Assembly: GCF_003855495.1 (NCBI RefSeq)
Contig: NZ_CP034086.1
Span: 1,711,501 to 1,775,500 of the forward strand
Direction: 5' to 3'
Length of the DNA: 64,000 nt
Source: Methylocystis rosea
Lineage (GTDB): Bacteria > Pseudomonadota > Alphaproteobacteria > Rhizobiales > Beijerinckiaceae
Numbering within the stretch: the first letter of the stretch is position 1; each line of letters starts with the position of its first letter. The position numbers were made by a program, and so were the translations under genes. The notes under the pieces were generated by a model. That model had not been told where the DNA came from. It was given only the letters and a program-made list of their open reading frames with translations, and did not search any database. Positions 29,616 to 39,684 of the stretch are shown one piece after another.

Positions 29616-31105
29616 CAGCCCTCGCGCCACCATGGCTGCGGAAGTTCGATCTTCGGCGCCGCCCGTTCGATCGCCGCGGCGAGAGAGAACAGCGTCTCTT
29701 CGTCGAATGCTTTGCCGATGAGCTGCAACCCCAGCGGCAAGCCGTTCGCCGCGAGACCGCCCGGAACGGCGACGCCGGGAAGACCGGCCATGTTCACTGT
29801 AACGGTGAACACGTCGTTGAGATACATTTCTACGGGATCGGCCGAGCCCTTCTCTCCCTGCGCGAAGGCGGTCGAAGGCGTCGCCGGCGTCAGGACGGCG
29901 TCGACGCCGGACGCGAAGGCTTCGTCAAAGTCGCGCTTGATCAGGCTGCGGACTTTCTGCGCGCGGACGTAATAAGCGTCGTAATAGCCGGCGGAGAGCA
30001 CATAAGTGCCGATCATAATGCGCCGCCGCACCTCCGGACCAAAGCCGGCGGCGCGCGTCTTTTCGTACATTTCGCTGACGTCGCGGCCCTGCTCACGACA
30101 CCCGTAACGCACGCCGTCGTAGCGCGCGAGATTGGAGGACGCTTCAGCCGGCGCGATAATGTAATATGTCGGCAAGGCGTAGCGCGTATGCGGCAGGGAG
30201 ATTTCGACGATCTCCGCGCCCGCGTCCTTCAGCCAAGCGGCGCCTCTAGCCCATAAAGCGGCGATCTCCGCCGACATTCCATCGAGGCGATATTCCTTCG
30301 GCACGCCGATGCGGCGTCCCTTCACGGAGGCGCCGACAGCGGCTTCGTAGTCCGGCACAGGCGCGTCGACGCTGGTCGTGTCTTTCGGATCATGGCCGGC
30401 CATCGACCTGAGCATGATCGCTGCGTCGCGCACGGTGCGCGTTATCGGACCCGCCTGATCCAGCGACGACGCGAAGGCGACGATGCCCCAGCGCGAGCAG
30501 CGGCCATAGGTCGGCTTGATGCCGACAGTGCCCGTGAAAGCGGCGGGCTGGCGGATCGAGCCGCCTGTATCTGTCGCCGTGGCGCCAAGGCAAAGACGCG
30601 CGGCGACCGCCGACGACGAGCCGCCCGACGAACCGCCCGGCACGATTTTGGCGTCGGGATCCGCGGCGCGGCGCCACGGCGACACTACGGGGCCGAAGGC
30701 GCTCGTTTCGTTCGACGACCCCATCGCGAATTCGTCGAGATTGAGCTTGCCGAGCATGGCCGCGCCGTCGCGCAGCAAATTCGCCGAGACCGTCGATTCA
30801 TATGTCGGCGTGAAGTCGTCGAGAATTCGACTCCCCGCCGTCGTGCGCACGCCTTTGGAGCAATAGAGATCCTTTATGCCGAGCGGCAGACCTTCAAGCG
30901 GTCGCGCGTCGCCGCGCGCAATGCGCGCGTCGCTCTCTTGCGCCTGCGCCAGCGCGAACTCCGGCGTCTCCGTGATGAAGCAGTTGAGCGCGCGCGATTT
31001 GCTGATGGCGTCGATATGCGCCTGCGCCAGTTCAACGGCGGAGAGCTGTTTGGATTTGAGCGCGTCGCGCGCCTCGGCCAATGAAAGATGCGTGGGGTCG
31101 GACAT
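29615..31105 (-). CDS. gatA: Asp-tRNA(Asn)/Glu-tRNA(Gln) amidotransferase subunit A
   Basis: 496 residues, amidase-signature protein that releases ammonia from glutamine for GatB. The catalytic Ser-cisSer-Lys triad is in [11 protein letters not shown] (Lys) and [16 protein letters not shown] (Ser pair), followed by [15 protein letters not shown]. Second gene of gatC-gatA-chorismate mutase, 52 bp after gatC. Confidence 0.97.
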   Translation of the reverse strand: MSDPTHLSLAEARDALKSKQLSAVELAQAHIDAISKSRALNCFITETPEFALAQAQESDARIARGDARPLEGLPLGIKDLYCSKGVRTTAGSRILDDFTPTYESTVSANLLRDGAAMLGKLNLDEFAMGSSNETSAFGPVVSPWRRAADPDAKIVPGGSSGGSSSAVAARLCLGATATDTGGSIRQPAAFTGTVGIKPTYGRCSRWGIVAFASSLDQAGPITRTVRDAAIMLRSMAGHDPKDTTSVDAPVPDYEAAVGASVKGRRIGVPKEYRLDGMSAEIAALWARGAAWLKDAGAEIVEISLPHTRYALPTYYIIAPAEASSNLARYDGVRYGCREQGRDVSEMYEKTRAAGFGPEVRRRIMIGTYVLSAGYYDAYYVRAQKVRSLIKRDFDEAFASGVDAVLTPATPSTAFAQGEKGSADPVEMYLNDVFTVTVNMAGLPGVAVPGGLAANGLPLGLQLIGKAFDEETLFSLAAAIERAAPKIELPQPWWREG

Positions 31106-31157
31106 TTGTCCCTTTATATCTGAGGCCGCCGCATGCGCGGCGCCGGCGCGACAAGCG

Positions 31158-31445
31158 CTATTCGATCACCTTGGGCACGACGAAATAATGATCCTCCCGC
31201 AAAGGCGCGTTGGCGAGAATCTCATCGGCGATGCCGCCGTCGGTCACGACGTCGGCGCGCTTCTTCATTTGCATCGGCAAGGCGGAGGTCAACGGCTCAA
31301 CGCCCTCGACATCGACCTCGCTCAACGTCTCCACGAAAGCCAGGATGGCGTTGAGTTCGCCGCGAAGGCGCTCGACCTCGCTGTCTTCGATGGCGATACG
31401 CGAGAGATGGGCGATCCGGCGGACGGTCGCGGAATCAACGGACAT
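31158..31445 (-). CDS. gatC: Asp-tRNA(Asn)/Glu-tRNA(Gln) amidotransferase subunit C
   Basis: 95 residues; small subunit that clamps GatA and GatB together. Seen: [17 protein letters not shown] at the N-terminus and [14 protein letters not shown] at the C-terminus, both typical. First gene of the gatCA unit, divergent from ruvX. Confidence 0.95.
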   Translation of the reverse strand: MSVDSATVRRIAHLSRIAIEDSEVERLRGELNAILAFVETLSEVDVEGVEPLTSALPMQMKKRADVVTDGGIADEILANAPLREDHYFVVPKVIE

Positions 31446-31599
31446 CTAGGGCTCCGCAAGTAAGGTCTCGACGGGCGCTATAGCGCTTGGCCTTTCGCGG
31501 CGCAATGTTGCGAAGCCAATCGTAGAGGCAAAAAGCCGAAGCGCGGAGCCAGCTGAGTTTGCGGAAATGCGGCGGCGTGTTAGCGAAATCGCGGTGACC

Positions 31600-32064
31600 A
31601 TGCGCGCGACGACCCTTGAAGAACTGGCGGCGCTTCTGCCGCCTAAGGGCCGGCTGATGGGATTGGATCTCGGGACCAAAACCATCGGATTGGCGCTTTC
31701 GGACGTTGAGCGGCGGCTCGCGTCGCCCCTTGATACGATTGCGCGAGCGAAGTTTTCTCCAGACGCCGCCGCGTTGCTCAAACGCGCGGCCGATTTCGAT
31801 ATTTGCGCGCTGGTGGTCGGGCTGCCGCTCAACATGGACGGCACCGAAGGGCCGCGCGCGCAGGCGACGCGCGCCTTCATGCGAAACCTTTCAAAGCTCG
31901 CGTCCCTGCCCTTCGCCTTCTGGGACGAGCGCCTTTCGACCGCGGCGGTAACGCGCGAATTGATCGCGCAGAACGCCTCGCGCGCCAAACGGGCCGAAGT
32001 CGTCGACCGAATGGCGGCCGCCTATATCCTGCAGGGCGCGCTCGACCGATTGAAGCGTCTGTAG
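31600..32064 (+). CDS. ruvX: Putative pre-16S rRNA nuclease / Holliday-junction resolvase-like RuvX (YqgF)
   Basis: 154 residues from ATG 31600; an upstream in-frame ATG (31567) lacks family features. RNase H-like fold: GLDLGTKTIGLALSD (first acidic residue), VVGLPLNMDGTEG, FWDERLSTAAV and VDRMAAAYILQ. Known family role is 16S rRNA 5' end processing; recombination is an older proposal. Divergent from gatC. Confidence 0.92.
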   Translation: MRATTLEELAALLPPKGRLMGLDLGTKTIGLALSDVERRLASPLDTIARAKFSPDAAALLKRAADFDICALVVGLPLNMDGTEGPRAQATRAFMRNLSKLASLPFAFWDERLSTAAVTRELIAQNASRAKRAEVVDRMAAAYILQGALDRLKRL

Positions 32065-32200
32065 CGGCCACACACAGCATTACAACCTTTGATAGAATTT
32101 TGTTCTTGACACGGGATAGGCGTGATGGAAGAAAAATATAAGAAAGTCTGATGCTTACCTTATTCATAACCCGCCTCGTCGTCCGTGGAGACTGACAGCG

Positions 32201-32446
32201 ATGCCCCGGCCAGATGCTTCTCAGAAAGATTTCAATGAACCCCGTGGAACGCCTGCGGAGACTGCCAAAACTCATGAGGAAGCGGCGTCAATCGCATCAT
32301 ATATCGCTGATATGTCTGACGAAATGGCGAAGCTTGCCAGTCGCTGCGACATGCCCATGCTCTGCTATTTCTTGAATCTTGCCCGCGCCGAGGCGGATAT
32401 GCGGGCGCGCGAGCTTGGCGGCTATCCAATCGACCGCTCGGCCTAA
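32201..32446 (+). CDS. Small conserved hypothetical protein
   Basis: 81 residues, no signal peptide. Central helix-rich segment ASYIADMSDEMAKLASRCDMPMLCYFLNLARAEADMRAREL resembles small Rhizobiales proteins found as single genes. Function unknown. Ends directly at the stop of convergent dprA, leaving no spacer. Confidence 0.65.
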   Translation: MPRPDASQKDFNEPRGTPAETAKTHEEAASIASYIADMSDEMAKLASRCDMPMLCYFLNLARAEADMRARELGGYPIDRSA

Positions 32447-33715
32447 TTACAACTTAAAGTTGATCGCGAGGGAAACGCTGCTGGCGCCGTGACGCTGCAA
32501 GCGCCCCTCGATGTCGAGTTCGACGAGGACTCCCTGCACTTCGCGGGCCGTCAAGCCAGCGACACGGATGAGATCGTCGATCGCGATAGGCGCCGGCCCG
32601 AGCAGGGACAGGATGACCTCATGCGCGTCGCGCCGAGGCGACTCGTCGCCTCGCGGGCGCGCGTCGAGATCGGCGACGCAATCCGCTGGCGGGCTTGGCG
32701 GCGAGAACCGCTTGGGCGCAGCCCTCTCCTCAAACGCCGCGCCATCGAGGCCGGCGAAAAGATCCAGTTCGTCGATCAGCGTGTCCTGTCCTTCGAGAGA
32801 GTCGTCGTCAAAAAGATTCTTGCGCGGCGGGGTTCCCGCGTTCTCGGCAAGCACCGAAGTCACGTCCTCGGGACGCGCGCACAGCGTCGCGCCTTGCCGG
32901 ATGAGATCGTTGACGCCTTCAGCGCGCGGATCGAGCGGCGAACCCGGAACGGCGAAGACCTCTCGCCCCTGCTCATTGGCGAAACGCGCCGTGATCAGCG
33001 AGCCGGAACGTCGCGCCGCCTCGACGACGATGGTCGCGCGGCTCAAGCCGGAAATGATGCGATTTCGGCGCGGAAAATCGCGGCCGCGCGGCTCCCATTC
33101 GATGGGCATTTCAGAGACGATCAGTCCCCTCTCGGCGATCTCTTCGACAAGCCGCGCATGTTCGGCGGGATACGGTCGCGCATGGCCGCCGGCGAGCACG
33201 GCGATCGTGCCGGTTTCGAGCGTGGCGCGATGCGCGACGGCGTCGATGCCGCGCGCGAGGCCGGAGACAATGACATAATTCTCAAGCGCGAGGCTGCGCG
33301 CGAGCCGTTCGGCGAAGGCGAGGCCCGCGGCTGAAGCGTTGCGCGAGCCAACAATGGCGACGCCGTCGCGCTGCGCGGTCCAGGACACGCCGCGCATCGC
33401 GATGAGCGGCGGCGCATCGGCGATTTCCCGCAGCAGCGACGGATAGTCCGGATCGCCCGTGGTGGCGAAACGAACGCCAAGCGCGCGCGCCGCCTCGATT
33501 TCGCGCAGCGCTTCCTCACGAGTGGCGATGCGGATAACCCGCCCGTGCAGGGACCGCGCCGCAAGAGACGGCAGCGCGTCCAACGCCGCGCCGGCGCCGC
33601 CGAAGCGATTGATGAGCTGTCTGAAGGTGCGCGGCCCGACATTTTCGCTGCGGATGAGCCTCAGCCAGTCGACAAGCTGCTCTTCGCTCAGTCGCCCTGG
33701 CGACGCCTCGCTCAC
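32447..33715 (-). CDS. dprA: DNA-processing protein DprA
   Basis: 422 residues. Loads RecA on single-stranded DNA during transformation and recombination. Rossmann-like core: [21 protein letters not shown] and [28 protein letters not shown]-terminal winged helix (about 355-415) [30 protein letters not shown]. Its ATG overlaps the plsY stop by four bases (ATGA), so plsY-dprA is an operon. No other competence genes are in view. Confidence 0.93.
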   Translation of the reverse strand: MSEASPGRLSEEQLVDWLRLIRSENVGPRTFRQLINRFGGAGAALDALPSLAARSLHGRVIRIATREEALREIEAARALGVRFATTGDPDYPSLLREIADAPPLIAMRGVSWTAQRDGVAIVGSRNASAAGLAFAERLARSLALENYVIVSGLARGIDAVAHRATLETGTIAVLAGGHARPYPAEHARLVEEIAERGLIVSEMPIEWEPRGRDFPRRNRIISGLSRATIVVEAARRSGSLITARFANEQGREVFAVPGSPLDPRAEGVNDLIRQGATLCARPEDVTSVLAENAGTPPRKNLFDDDSLEGQDTLIDELDLFAGLDGAAFEERAAPKRFSPPSPPADCVADLDARPRGDESPRRDAHEVILSLLGPAPIAIDDLIRVAGLTAREVQGVLVELDIEGRLQRHGASSVSLAINFKL

Positions 33716-34305
33716 GCCTTCTGTCCTATGCGCGTTTCGGTGCCGGCGCGCAGACGGGCGATATTCTCGCGATGTCTATAGAAGACGATTGCGGCCATCG
33801 CCGCCACGACAAAGGCTTCGGCTCGATGGCCGAGCATGAACAGGACCAATGGCGCCGTCGCGCTCGCGGTCAGCGCGCCCAGCGACGAATAACGCCACAG
33901 CGCCGCCGCCGAGAGCCAGACGGCGCAGAAAATCAGCGCCGCCGGCCAGCTGAGCCCGAAGAGCACGCCGAGAAACGTCGCAACGCCCTTACCGCCCTTA
34001 AACTGCAGCCAGACCGGCGCAATGTGGCCGATGAAAGCGGCCAAGCCGGCGATCATGCCCCCTTCGGGCGAAAGCGAGGCGCCTATGAGCACCGCCGCCG
34101 CGCCTTTCAGGGCATCGAGGAGCAGCGTCGCCGCCGCGAGGTCCTTTCGACCGGTGCGCAACACATTGGTCGCGCCGATATTGCCGGAGCCGATCGCGCG
34201 CAGATCCGTCGTGCCCGCGACGCGCGTGAGCAGTAGACCGAAGGGAATGGAGCCCAGCAAATAGCCGATCGCAAGGGCGACGATGTCGTAAATGATGGAG
34301 TTCAT
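33712..34305 (-). CDS. plsY: Glycerol-3-phosphate acyltransferase PlsY
   Basis: 197 residues, five predicted transmembrane helices. Uses acyl-phosphate from PlsX to acylate glycerol-3-phosphate, the first step of phospholipid synthesis. Conserved motifs: [28 protein letters not shown] and [16 protein letters not shown]. Translationally coupled to dprA downstream. Confidence 0.95.
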   Translation of the reverse strand: MNSIIYDIVALAIGYLLGSIPFGLLLTRVAGTTDLRAIGSGNIGATNVLRTGRKDLAAATLLLDALKGAAAVLIGASLSPEGGMIAGLAAFIGHIAPVWLQFKGGKGVATFLGVLFGLSWPAALIFCAVWLSAAALWRYSSLGALTASATAPLVLFMLGHRAEAFVVAAMAAIVFYRHRENIARLRAGTETRIGQKA

Positions 34306-34536
34306 CCGTGAAAACGCGATACTTCTCGACAGCGAAAGGCCTGAGGATGCTAAAGGAGGCGCTATCGCGCCGCAATAAGCGTTTTCAGTCGCGGCGACCG
34401 CCTATATTTCAGGGCGGCCGTCGAGGCCTTGTGGGCGCCTTTTTTAATTGAAATCGCTCCCTCGAAGCTCCGGCGACCTGTGCGGGCGTCGCGTTTTCGA
34501 ACTCGAGCCGGTAAGAAGGCCAAAATCAGGAATCGA

Positions 34537-35613
34537 ATGACTGAGCAACGCAGGCCGCGCCCACGGGCTTTTCGGCTCGAAGGCGACCAGACGGTCACCG
34601 CCAAGGCGACGCCGTCGACAGACGATGCCGGGACGCCGTCTATCGAAGTTGTCGAAGCGGAATTTGACGCTTTCGCGCTTGAGGCCGCCCAGCTCGCGGA
34701 CGGCATGACCGGGGATGAAGCGGCCGTTGAAGCGGCGCAGGCCGACGGCATGCTGCGCCGCTACGTTTTCTCATGGGGCGGAGTCTTCCTTTCCGCGGTC
34801 ACCGGGATTCTGTCCCTGGCGCTGACGATGTGGATATGGGGGGTTGTCGAAGACTCCTTCCGCCACTCCGCCATTCTGGGGACGCTGGGCCTGGTCCTTG
34901 CCGGCCTCGCCGCGGTCGCGGCCATTATCTCCCTCACGCGCGAGTTTCGCGCCATCGGCCGGCAAAATCGTATCGCCAAGCTGCATGTCGCGCTGGCCGA
35001 GGCGCATGCGAGCGATGACGGTAAGGCTGCGCGCGAGCGCGTCGGCGAACTTTGCAAGCTCTATGAAGATCGTCCGGACACCGGCCGGGCGCGCGCGCTG
35101 CTCAACGACTATTTGAAGCGAATTATCGACGGACGCGATCTGATCACCCTTGCCGAGCGTAATCTCGTCGCGCCTCTGGACGAAGAAGCGCGGCGCGAAA
35201 TCGCCGGCGCCGCCAAGCGCGTCTCCGTCGTCACGGCGATCAGCCCGCGCGCGCTCCTCGACGTGCTTTTTGTCGTCGGCCAGGCGATCGTGCTGATGCG
35301 AAAAATCGCCGAGATTTATGGCGGTAAGCCGGGGCTGCTCGGTTTCTTCAAGCTGGCCCGCTCGGTCGGCGCGCATCTCGCCATCACCGGCGGCGTGGCG
35401 GTCGGGGACTCTATACTTCAGCAGGCGCTCGGCCACGGCATCGCCGCACGCATTTCCGCAAAGCTCGGCGAGGGCGTATTGAATGGGCTTCTCACCGCGC
35501 GAGTCGGCCTTTCCGCCATGGCCGTCTGCCGACCGACGCCCTTCATCGCCGAGAAGCAGCCGGGCGTCAGGGACGTCGCGCCTTTCCTCTTCGGCGACAA
35601 AACCAAGAGCTGA
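34537..35613 (+). CDS. TIGR01620/DUF697 inner-membrane protein (YcjF-like)
   Basis: 358 residues from ATG 34537 (MTEQRRPRPRAFRLEG). Acidic cytoplasmic N-terminus, two transmembrane helices near residues 85-145 (FLSAVTGILSLALTMWIWGVV, TLGLVLAGLAAVAAII), and the C-terminal DUF697 domain (about 220-335). Usually paired with a YcjX-like GTPase gene; that partner is absent here. Function unknown, possibly envelope stress. Confidence 0.8.
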   Translation: MTEQRRPRPRAFRLEGDQTVTAKATPSTDDAGTPSIEVVEAEFDAFALEAAQLADGMTGDEAAVEAAQADGMLRRYVFSWGGVFLSAVTGILSLALTMWIWGVVEDSFRHSAILGTLGLVLAGLAAVAAIISLTREFRAIGRQNRIAKLHVALAEAHASDDGKAARERVGELCKLYEDRPDTGRARALLNDYLKRIIDGRDLITLAERNLVAPLDEEARREIAGAAKRVSVVTAISPRALLDVLFVVGQAIVLMRKIAEIYGGKPGLLGFFKLARSVGAHLAITGGVAVGDSILQQALGHGIAARISAKLGEGVLNGLLTARVGLSAMAVCRPTPFIAEKQPGVRDVAPFLFGDKTKS

Positions 35614-35619
35614 TCCGCA

Positions 35620-36435
35620 TTGAAAGCAGCAAGCCTGAAGATCACCACCTGGAACATCAATTCCGTGCGGCTGCGCATGCCGCTCGTCGCCGAATTTCTC
35701 AAGAGCCGGGCGCCGGACGTGCTCTGCCTGCAGGAGACAAAATGTCGGGACGCCGAATTCCCGATGAAGGATCTCCATGCGCTCGGCTATGAGCATATCG
35801 CGATCAATGGCCAGAAGGGCTACCACGGCGTGGCCGTCATTTCGAAGCGGCCTTTACGTTTCGTCGAGAAGCGGGATTTCTGCGAAAAGGGCGACGCGCG
35901 CCATATCTGCGTGGAAATCGACGCCCGAAGCGGCCCGATATCGCTGCATAATTTCTATGTGCCGGCCGGCGGCGACGAGCCTGACGTCGACATCAATCCG
36001 AAGTTTCAGCACAAGCTCGATTTTCTCGATGAAATGCGCGACTGGATCGTCACCGAGGGGGTCTCGCGTGGCCGCGTGGTGCTCGTCGGAGACCTAAATG
36101 TCGCGCCGCTTGAACATGACGTCTGGAGCCATAAGGCGCTATTGAAAGTCGTGAGCCACACCCCAGTCGAGGTCGACAAACTGACCGCGTTGTTACAGGC
36201 GGGCGCTTGGGTCGACGCCATGCGGCATTTCGTGCCGGCCGAAGAAAAGCTTTATACTTGGTGGAGCTATCGCGCCGCCGATTGGGAGGCGTCGAACCGG
36301 GGGCGCCGGCTTGACCATATTCTGGTGAGCGAGGCGCTTGGCGGCGGGCTGGAACGTCTAGACGTGCTGCGCCAAGCGCGCAGCTGGACCCGCCCGTCTG
36401 ACCACGTGCCGGTGACGATCGAACTATCGGACTGA
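35620..36435 (+). CDS. xth: Exodeoxyribonuclease III (Xth)
   Basis: 271 residues; AP endonuclease and 3'-5' exonuclease of base excision repair. Mg and catalytic motifs: WNINSVRLR, LQETKCRD, GDLNVAP, RRLDHILVS and the terminal SDHVPVTIEL. The reading frame opens with TTG at 35620, six bases after the preceding stop; no ATG is available before the conserved KITTWNINS, so TTG is the likely start. Confidence 0.93.
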   Translation: MKAASLKITTWNINSVRLRMPLVAEFLKSRAPDVLCLQETKCRDAEFPMKDLHALGYEHIAINGQKGYHGVAVISKRPLRFVEKRDFCEKGDARHICVEIDARSGPISLHNFYVPAGGDEPDVDINPKFQHKLDFLDEMRDWIVTEGVSRGRVVLVGDLNVAPLEHDVWSHKALLKVVSHTPVEVDKLTALLQAGAWVDAMRHFVPAEEKLYTWWSYRAADWEASNRGRRLDHILVSEALGGGLERLDVLRQARSWTRPSDHVPVTIELSD

Positions 36436-36468
36436 GCGCAAACGGGGATCGGGAGGCGAGACGGCGGC

Positions 36469-37410
36469 ATGATCGCGCGCGATCTGATGAACAGCGACTT
36501 TCCTTATGTGACGGCGGACGCGGATCTCGATTACGTCGCGAAACTTCTCGCCGAATGCGGACTGGGCGCCGTGCCGGTCGTCGACGACGAGCTGGCGCCC
36601 ATCGGAATCGTGACGCGCAGCAATCTCGAACAGGCGCGCCCGCAACCCCTGCCCGACCTTGGCGCCATTCCGGGATTTCTGCTGCGCAACAGGCCCAAGC
36701 CGGTATTTCACTCGAATGGTCGCGTGTTGCGCGAAGTGATGACGTCGCCGGCGATATCGATTTCCGACTTCGCCAAAGTTCCCGACATCGCGCGAATTAT
36801 GGAGAGCCATAGCCTCAAACGCATCCCCGTCGTTGAAGGGCACAAGATCATCGGCCTCGTGCTGCGCAAAGAAGTCATGGAGGCGATGGCTGGAGGCTTT
36901 ACCGCCATGGCTTTGGAGGCGCATCGGCGTCGTCCGCTGATCGCCCTTCCGCAGCAGACCGGCGATCGCTGCGCCGTCGCGACGGCGCAGGAATTTCGCG
37001 AGCTCGTCGCGGCGCATGAGCGCCAGCTCGACCTCGAGCGCGTCGAGCGTCGACGGGTGGCGATCGAACTGCGCGAACAACGCATTCGTGATCTCGCGAG
37101 CCAGCGGCTGACGGACCCGCAATGGCGCGAGATGCTGGAGCAGGCGCGACGCAGTGCGGCGGCCGGCCTCACCGAACATTTGCTCATCCGGTTTCCGTCG
37201 CAGCTTTGCGCCGACGGCGGCCGCGCGATCAATGCGCCGGACCCCGATTGGCCGGCGACTCTGCGCGGCGAGCCAGCCGACGTCTTTCAGCGGTGGCGTA
37301 ATGAACTGCACCCTCGCGGCTTTCGTATCGCCGCGCAAATCGTCGATTTCCCCGAAGGTCTGCCAGGCGACGCTGCGCTCTTCCTCATGTGGAGCGCGGC
37401 GCCAAATTGA
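36469..37410 (+). CDS. CBS-domain pair protein with novel C-terminal region
   Basis: 313 residues. Two CBS motifs fill residues 1-145 (MIARDLMNSDFPYVTADADLD, then VMTSPAISISDFAKVPDIARIMES). These bind adenine nucleotides or similar ligands. Residues about 150-310 contain an Arg-rich coiled-coil-like segment (LDLERVERRRVAIELREQRIRDLA) and an unassigned tail. No catalytic domain seen. Starts 33 bp after xth and may share its transcript. Confidence 0.8.
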   Translation: MIARDLMNSDFPYVTADADLDYVAKLLAECGLGAVPVVDDELAPIGIVTRSNLEQARPQPLPDLGAIPGFLLRNRPKPVFHSNGRVLREVMTSPAISISDFAKVPDIARIMESHSLKRIPVVEGHKIIGLVLRKEVMEAMAGGFTAMALEAHRRRPLIALPQQTGDRCAVATAQEFRELVAAHERQLDLERVERRRVAIELREQRIRDLASQRLTDPQWREMLEQARRSAAAGLTEHLLIRFPSQLCADGGRAINAPDPDWPATLRGEPADVFQRWRNELHPRGFRIAAQIVDFPEGLPGDAALFLMWSAAPN

Positions 37411-37417
37411 GTGCGCG

Positions 37418-37873
37418 TCACCCGCCGCCGACGCCAGTGTCGGCGCGCAAAGCCGCAAGCGAAGGATAGCGCCGCGCGGCGCCATCGGTCTGCACTTCAA
37501 TCGATCCGTCGGAAAACATCACATAGACGGATCCGCTGGCGATATAGCGGTCGACTTCAACCGGCGGCTTTGGCGAAGTGGTGGCAGGGACACGCGGCTG
37601 CAGTTGCGGCGCCTGCTCTTCCTTATCCGAATCCGCCGCCGTACTCGCCTGCGTCGCCGGGACCCCGTCGGCAATGCGGCCCAAAACGCCGATTGCGCGC
37701 CCCAGCGCGATCGTCACCACGCCGCCAGAGACCGCCGTGGCGCCGCCGATGAACAAGCTCCAACCGCGCTCGAGCTGAATGTAATCCCACCCGGACCACA
37801 TGCCATAGGCGCCGGAAAGCGCGAGCGCGAGCCCGAGGAAAATGACGCCCAGGCCGTATCGTCTCATCGCCAT
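37418..37873 (-). CDS. Membrane-anchored small protein
   Basis: 151 residues. Two hydrophobic helices near the N-terminus (IFLGLALALSGAYGMW and LFIGGATAVSGGVVTIALG), a Pro-rich linker, then a soluble tail (IASGSVYVMFSDGSIEVQTDGAARRYPSLAALR). It resembles rhizobial conserved hypotheticals with a C-terminal beta-hairpin. Function unknown; convergent with the CBS gene. Confidence 0.7.
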   Translation of the reverse strand: MAMRRYGLGVIFLGLALALSGAYGMWSGWDYIQLERGWSLFIGGATAVSGGVVTIALGRAIGVLGRIADGVPATQASTAADSDKEEQAPQLQPRVPATTSPKPPVEVDRYIASGSVYVMFSDGSIEVQTDGAARRYPSLAALRADTGVGGG

Positions 37874-37999
37874 CCTTCAGTGATTGTCCGGGCCGGAACC
37901 TATCACAAGCCGCGCCGACCGCCATAGGAACGCAAGTCCGGGGAAGACGCGCGAATACTTGCACGCGCGCGCAGCGCTGCGCCGCCGCGAAATTTGAAA

Positions 38000-38242
38000 T
38001 CAATATATGCGTATGTTACTGTATATAACATCAATATGTAGTGGTTGAATTTATCTGCCATACCCGCGCCGGGGTATATTTTGTGTATTATTTTCAACTA
38101 GTTAAAAGTATTTAAAAGCTGCGGCATGGTGTCACATCGTAATTCGATCAATCAATACAAACGTCATCGTCACAGCGTCGACGCGCGCGTGCGGCGGAAG
38201 AGCGCCGGAAAACGCCGTCAGCAATCGTGGGGAGAACCGTAG
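38000..38242 (+). promoter_or_regulatory. AT-rich upstream region of pmoD-like gene with CsoR-like operator
   Basis: About 38000-38160 is strikingly AT-rich for this genome. It contains ATACCC-GCGCCG-GGGTAT (38060-38077), a perfect palindrome closely resembling the known operator of copper repressors of the CsoR family (TACCC...GGGTA). It also contains ATGTTA-N7-TAACAT (38013-38031). A GGGGAG ribosome site precedes ATG 38243. Copper-dependent control is inferred from the motif. Confidence 0.45.
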
Positions 38243-38854
38243 ATGGCAAGTTTAACTGGCGTGCGCGGGCTGCTGGCTGGCGCAGTGATTGCGGCCGCAA
38301 CCTTTTTCGTCGCGCCATCAGCCGCTTTCGCGCATGGCGGCGTGATGCTCGAGCAAGACGAGTGCGTGCTGCGGATCGGTCCGAACACCATGCATTTCAT
38401 CGGCTATCAGCGCTCGGGAGAAGAGGCGGAGTTTTGCGAAGACATCGCCAAAACCGGGCCGACCGTCATTGCGCTGACCGCGGTTTCGCCTGATCTGCGC
38501 GACATGGCGATCGGCATCCGCGTCGTCAAGGATGTCGGCGAAGAGAAGGAAAAGACCAACCTCGATGCGGTCACCGTCGCCTATATCGAACCGAAGGTCT
38601 ATCGCAACGGCATCATGACCTTCGAACACGACTTCAAGGACGCTGGTCGTTATGCCGGAATCGTCACGGTGCGCGACGATCTTGGCAATGAATGGGTCTC
38701 GCGCTTTCCCTTCTCGGTGGGGCTCTACACCTTCTGGGGGCTGATCGAATATATCCTCTACGGCGTCGGCTTCTTCTCGCTTCTCGGCCTGATGTGGTGG
38801 ATGCTGCGCGCAGGCGCAAAGAAGAAGACGCAAGCGGGCGACGCAATCGCCTAA
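38243..38854 (+). CDS. PmoD-like periplasmic copper-site protein, second copy
   Basis: 203 residues: signal peptide (cleaves near SAAFA, leaving an N-terminal His), a beta-rich periplasmic domain and one C-terminal transmembrane helix (about 165-190) with a Lys-rich cytoplasmic end. It aligns by eye with the pmo-linked PmoD (46175-46789): C41, M50-H51 and C65 match C42, M50-H52 and C66, and both contain FEHDFKD/LEHDFKD and GPTxxxx. PmoD proteins form an unusual CuA-like dicopper site. This copy stands alone, about 8 kb from the other, with its own AT-rich promoter region and terminator. Confidence 0.8.
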   Translation: MASLTGVRGLLAGAVIAAATFFVAPSAAFAHGGVMLEQDECVLRIGPNTMHFIGYQRSGEEAEFCEDIAKTGPTVIALTAVSPDLRDMAIGIRVVKDVGEEKEKTNLDAVTVAYIEPKVYRNGIMTFEHDFKDAGRYAGIVTVRDDLGNEWVSRFPFSVGLYTFWGLIEYILYGVGFFSLLGLMWWMLRAGAKKKTQAGDAIA

Positions 38855-38874
38855 GCAAGCGGCCCGAAGATTGC

Positions 38875-38909
38875 AGCATGGCTCGGTCGCCGACGAGCCA
38901 TGCTTTTTT
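38875..38909 (+). terminator. Terminator after the second pmoD-like gene
   Basis: Stem GCATGGCTCG (38876-38885) / CGAGCCATGC (38894-38903) followed by six T (38904-38909), 22 bp after the stop. Canonical, so the gene is probably monocistronic. Confidence 0.9.
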
Positions 38910-39040
38910 GTCGCTACAAAGCGAACATAGCTGCGCCGTTGGGATCTCGCGATATTGCCGCACGCGGCGCGCGGGTCTAGTTAAGCGCGTGCAGCTGAGG
39001 CTGACAGGCTACGCTCGTCTAACGTATTCAGGAGAGAATT

Positions 39041-39634
39041 ATGTCCTTCACCCTGGAAGATTTGCCTTATCCCTACGACGCTCTGCAGCCTTATCTTTCC
39101 CGCGAGTCCTTCGAATATCACCACGACAAGCACCACGCGACCTATGTCGCCAACGCGAATAATCTGGTCAAAGGCACCGAATACGAAGGCAAGCCGATCG
39201 AGGAAGTGATCGTCACCGCCTACAATCGCAACACGCCAATCTTCAATAACGTCGCCCAGCATTTCAACCATCACCACTATTGGAAGTGGATGAAGCCGAA
39301 CGGCGGCGGCGCCATTCCCGGCAAGGTCGAGAAGGCGATCATCGAGTCCTTTGGCTCTGTCGACAAGTTCCGCGAAGAATTCCAGAAGGAAGGCCTCGGC
39401 CAATTCGGCTCCGGCTGGGTTTGGCTCGAAGCGAAGGATGGGAAGCTCGCCATTCGCAAGACGCCGAACGCGGAAAATCCACTCATCCATGGCGCCGCGC
39501 CGATCCTCGTCGCCGACGTCTGGGAACACTCCTATTACATCGACTATCGCAATCGCCGCGCCGACTACCTGAAGGCGTTTCTCGACCATCTCGTCAATTG
39601 GGAGCATGTCGAGGAAATGTTCGACGCGGCATAG
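39041..39634 (+). CDS. sodB: Superoxide dismutase (Fe/Mn)
   Basis: 197 residues. Converts superoxide to peroxide and oxygen in the cytoplasm. Metal ligands appear in YHHDKHHATYV, NNVAQHFNHHHYW and DVWEHSYYIDYRNRRADYL. The motifs fit the Fe/Mn family; which metal is used cannot be told. AGGAGAG precedes the ATG. Terminator at 39649-39684 follows. Confidence 0.95.
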   Translation: MSFTLEDLPYPYDALQPYLSRESFEYHHDKHHATYVANANNLVKGTEYEGKPIEEVIVTAYNRNTPIFNNVAQHFNHHHYWKWMKPNGGGAIPGKVEKAIIESFGSVDKFREEFQKEGLGQFGSGWVWLEAKDGKLAIRKTPNAENPLIHGAAPILVADVWEHSYYIDYRNRRADYLKAFLDHLVNWEHVEEMFDAA

Positions 39635-39648
39635 CGTCACTTCATTCC

Positions 39649-39684
39649 GCGCGGCGCGCCTAATTCGTGCGCCGCGCATTTTTT
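39649..39684 (+). terminator. Terminator after sodB
   Basis: Stem GCGCGGCGC / GCGCCGCGC with an 11-base loop, followed by ATTTTTT. It overlaps the last codons of the convergent membrane-protein gene ending at 39660. Confidence 0.75.
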
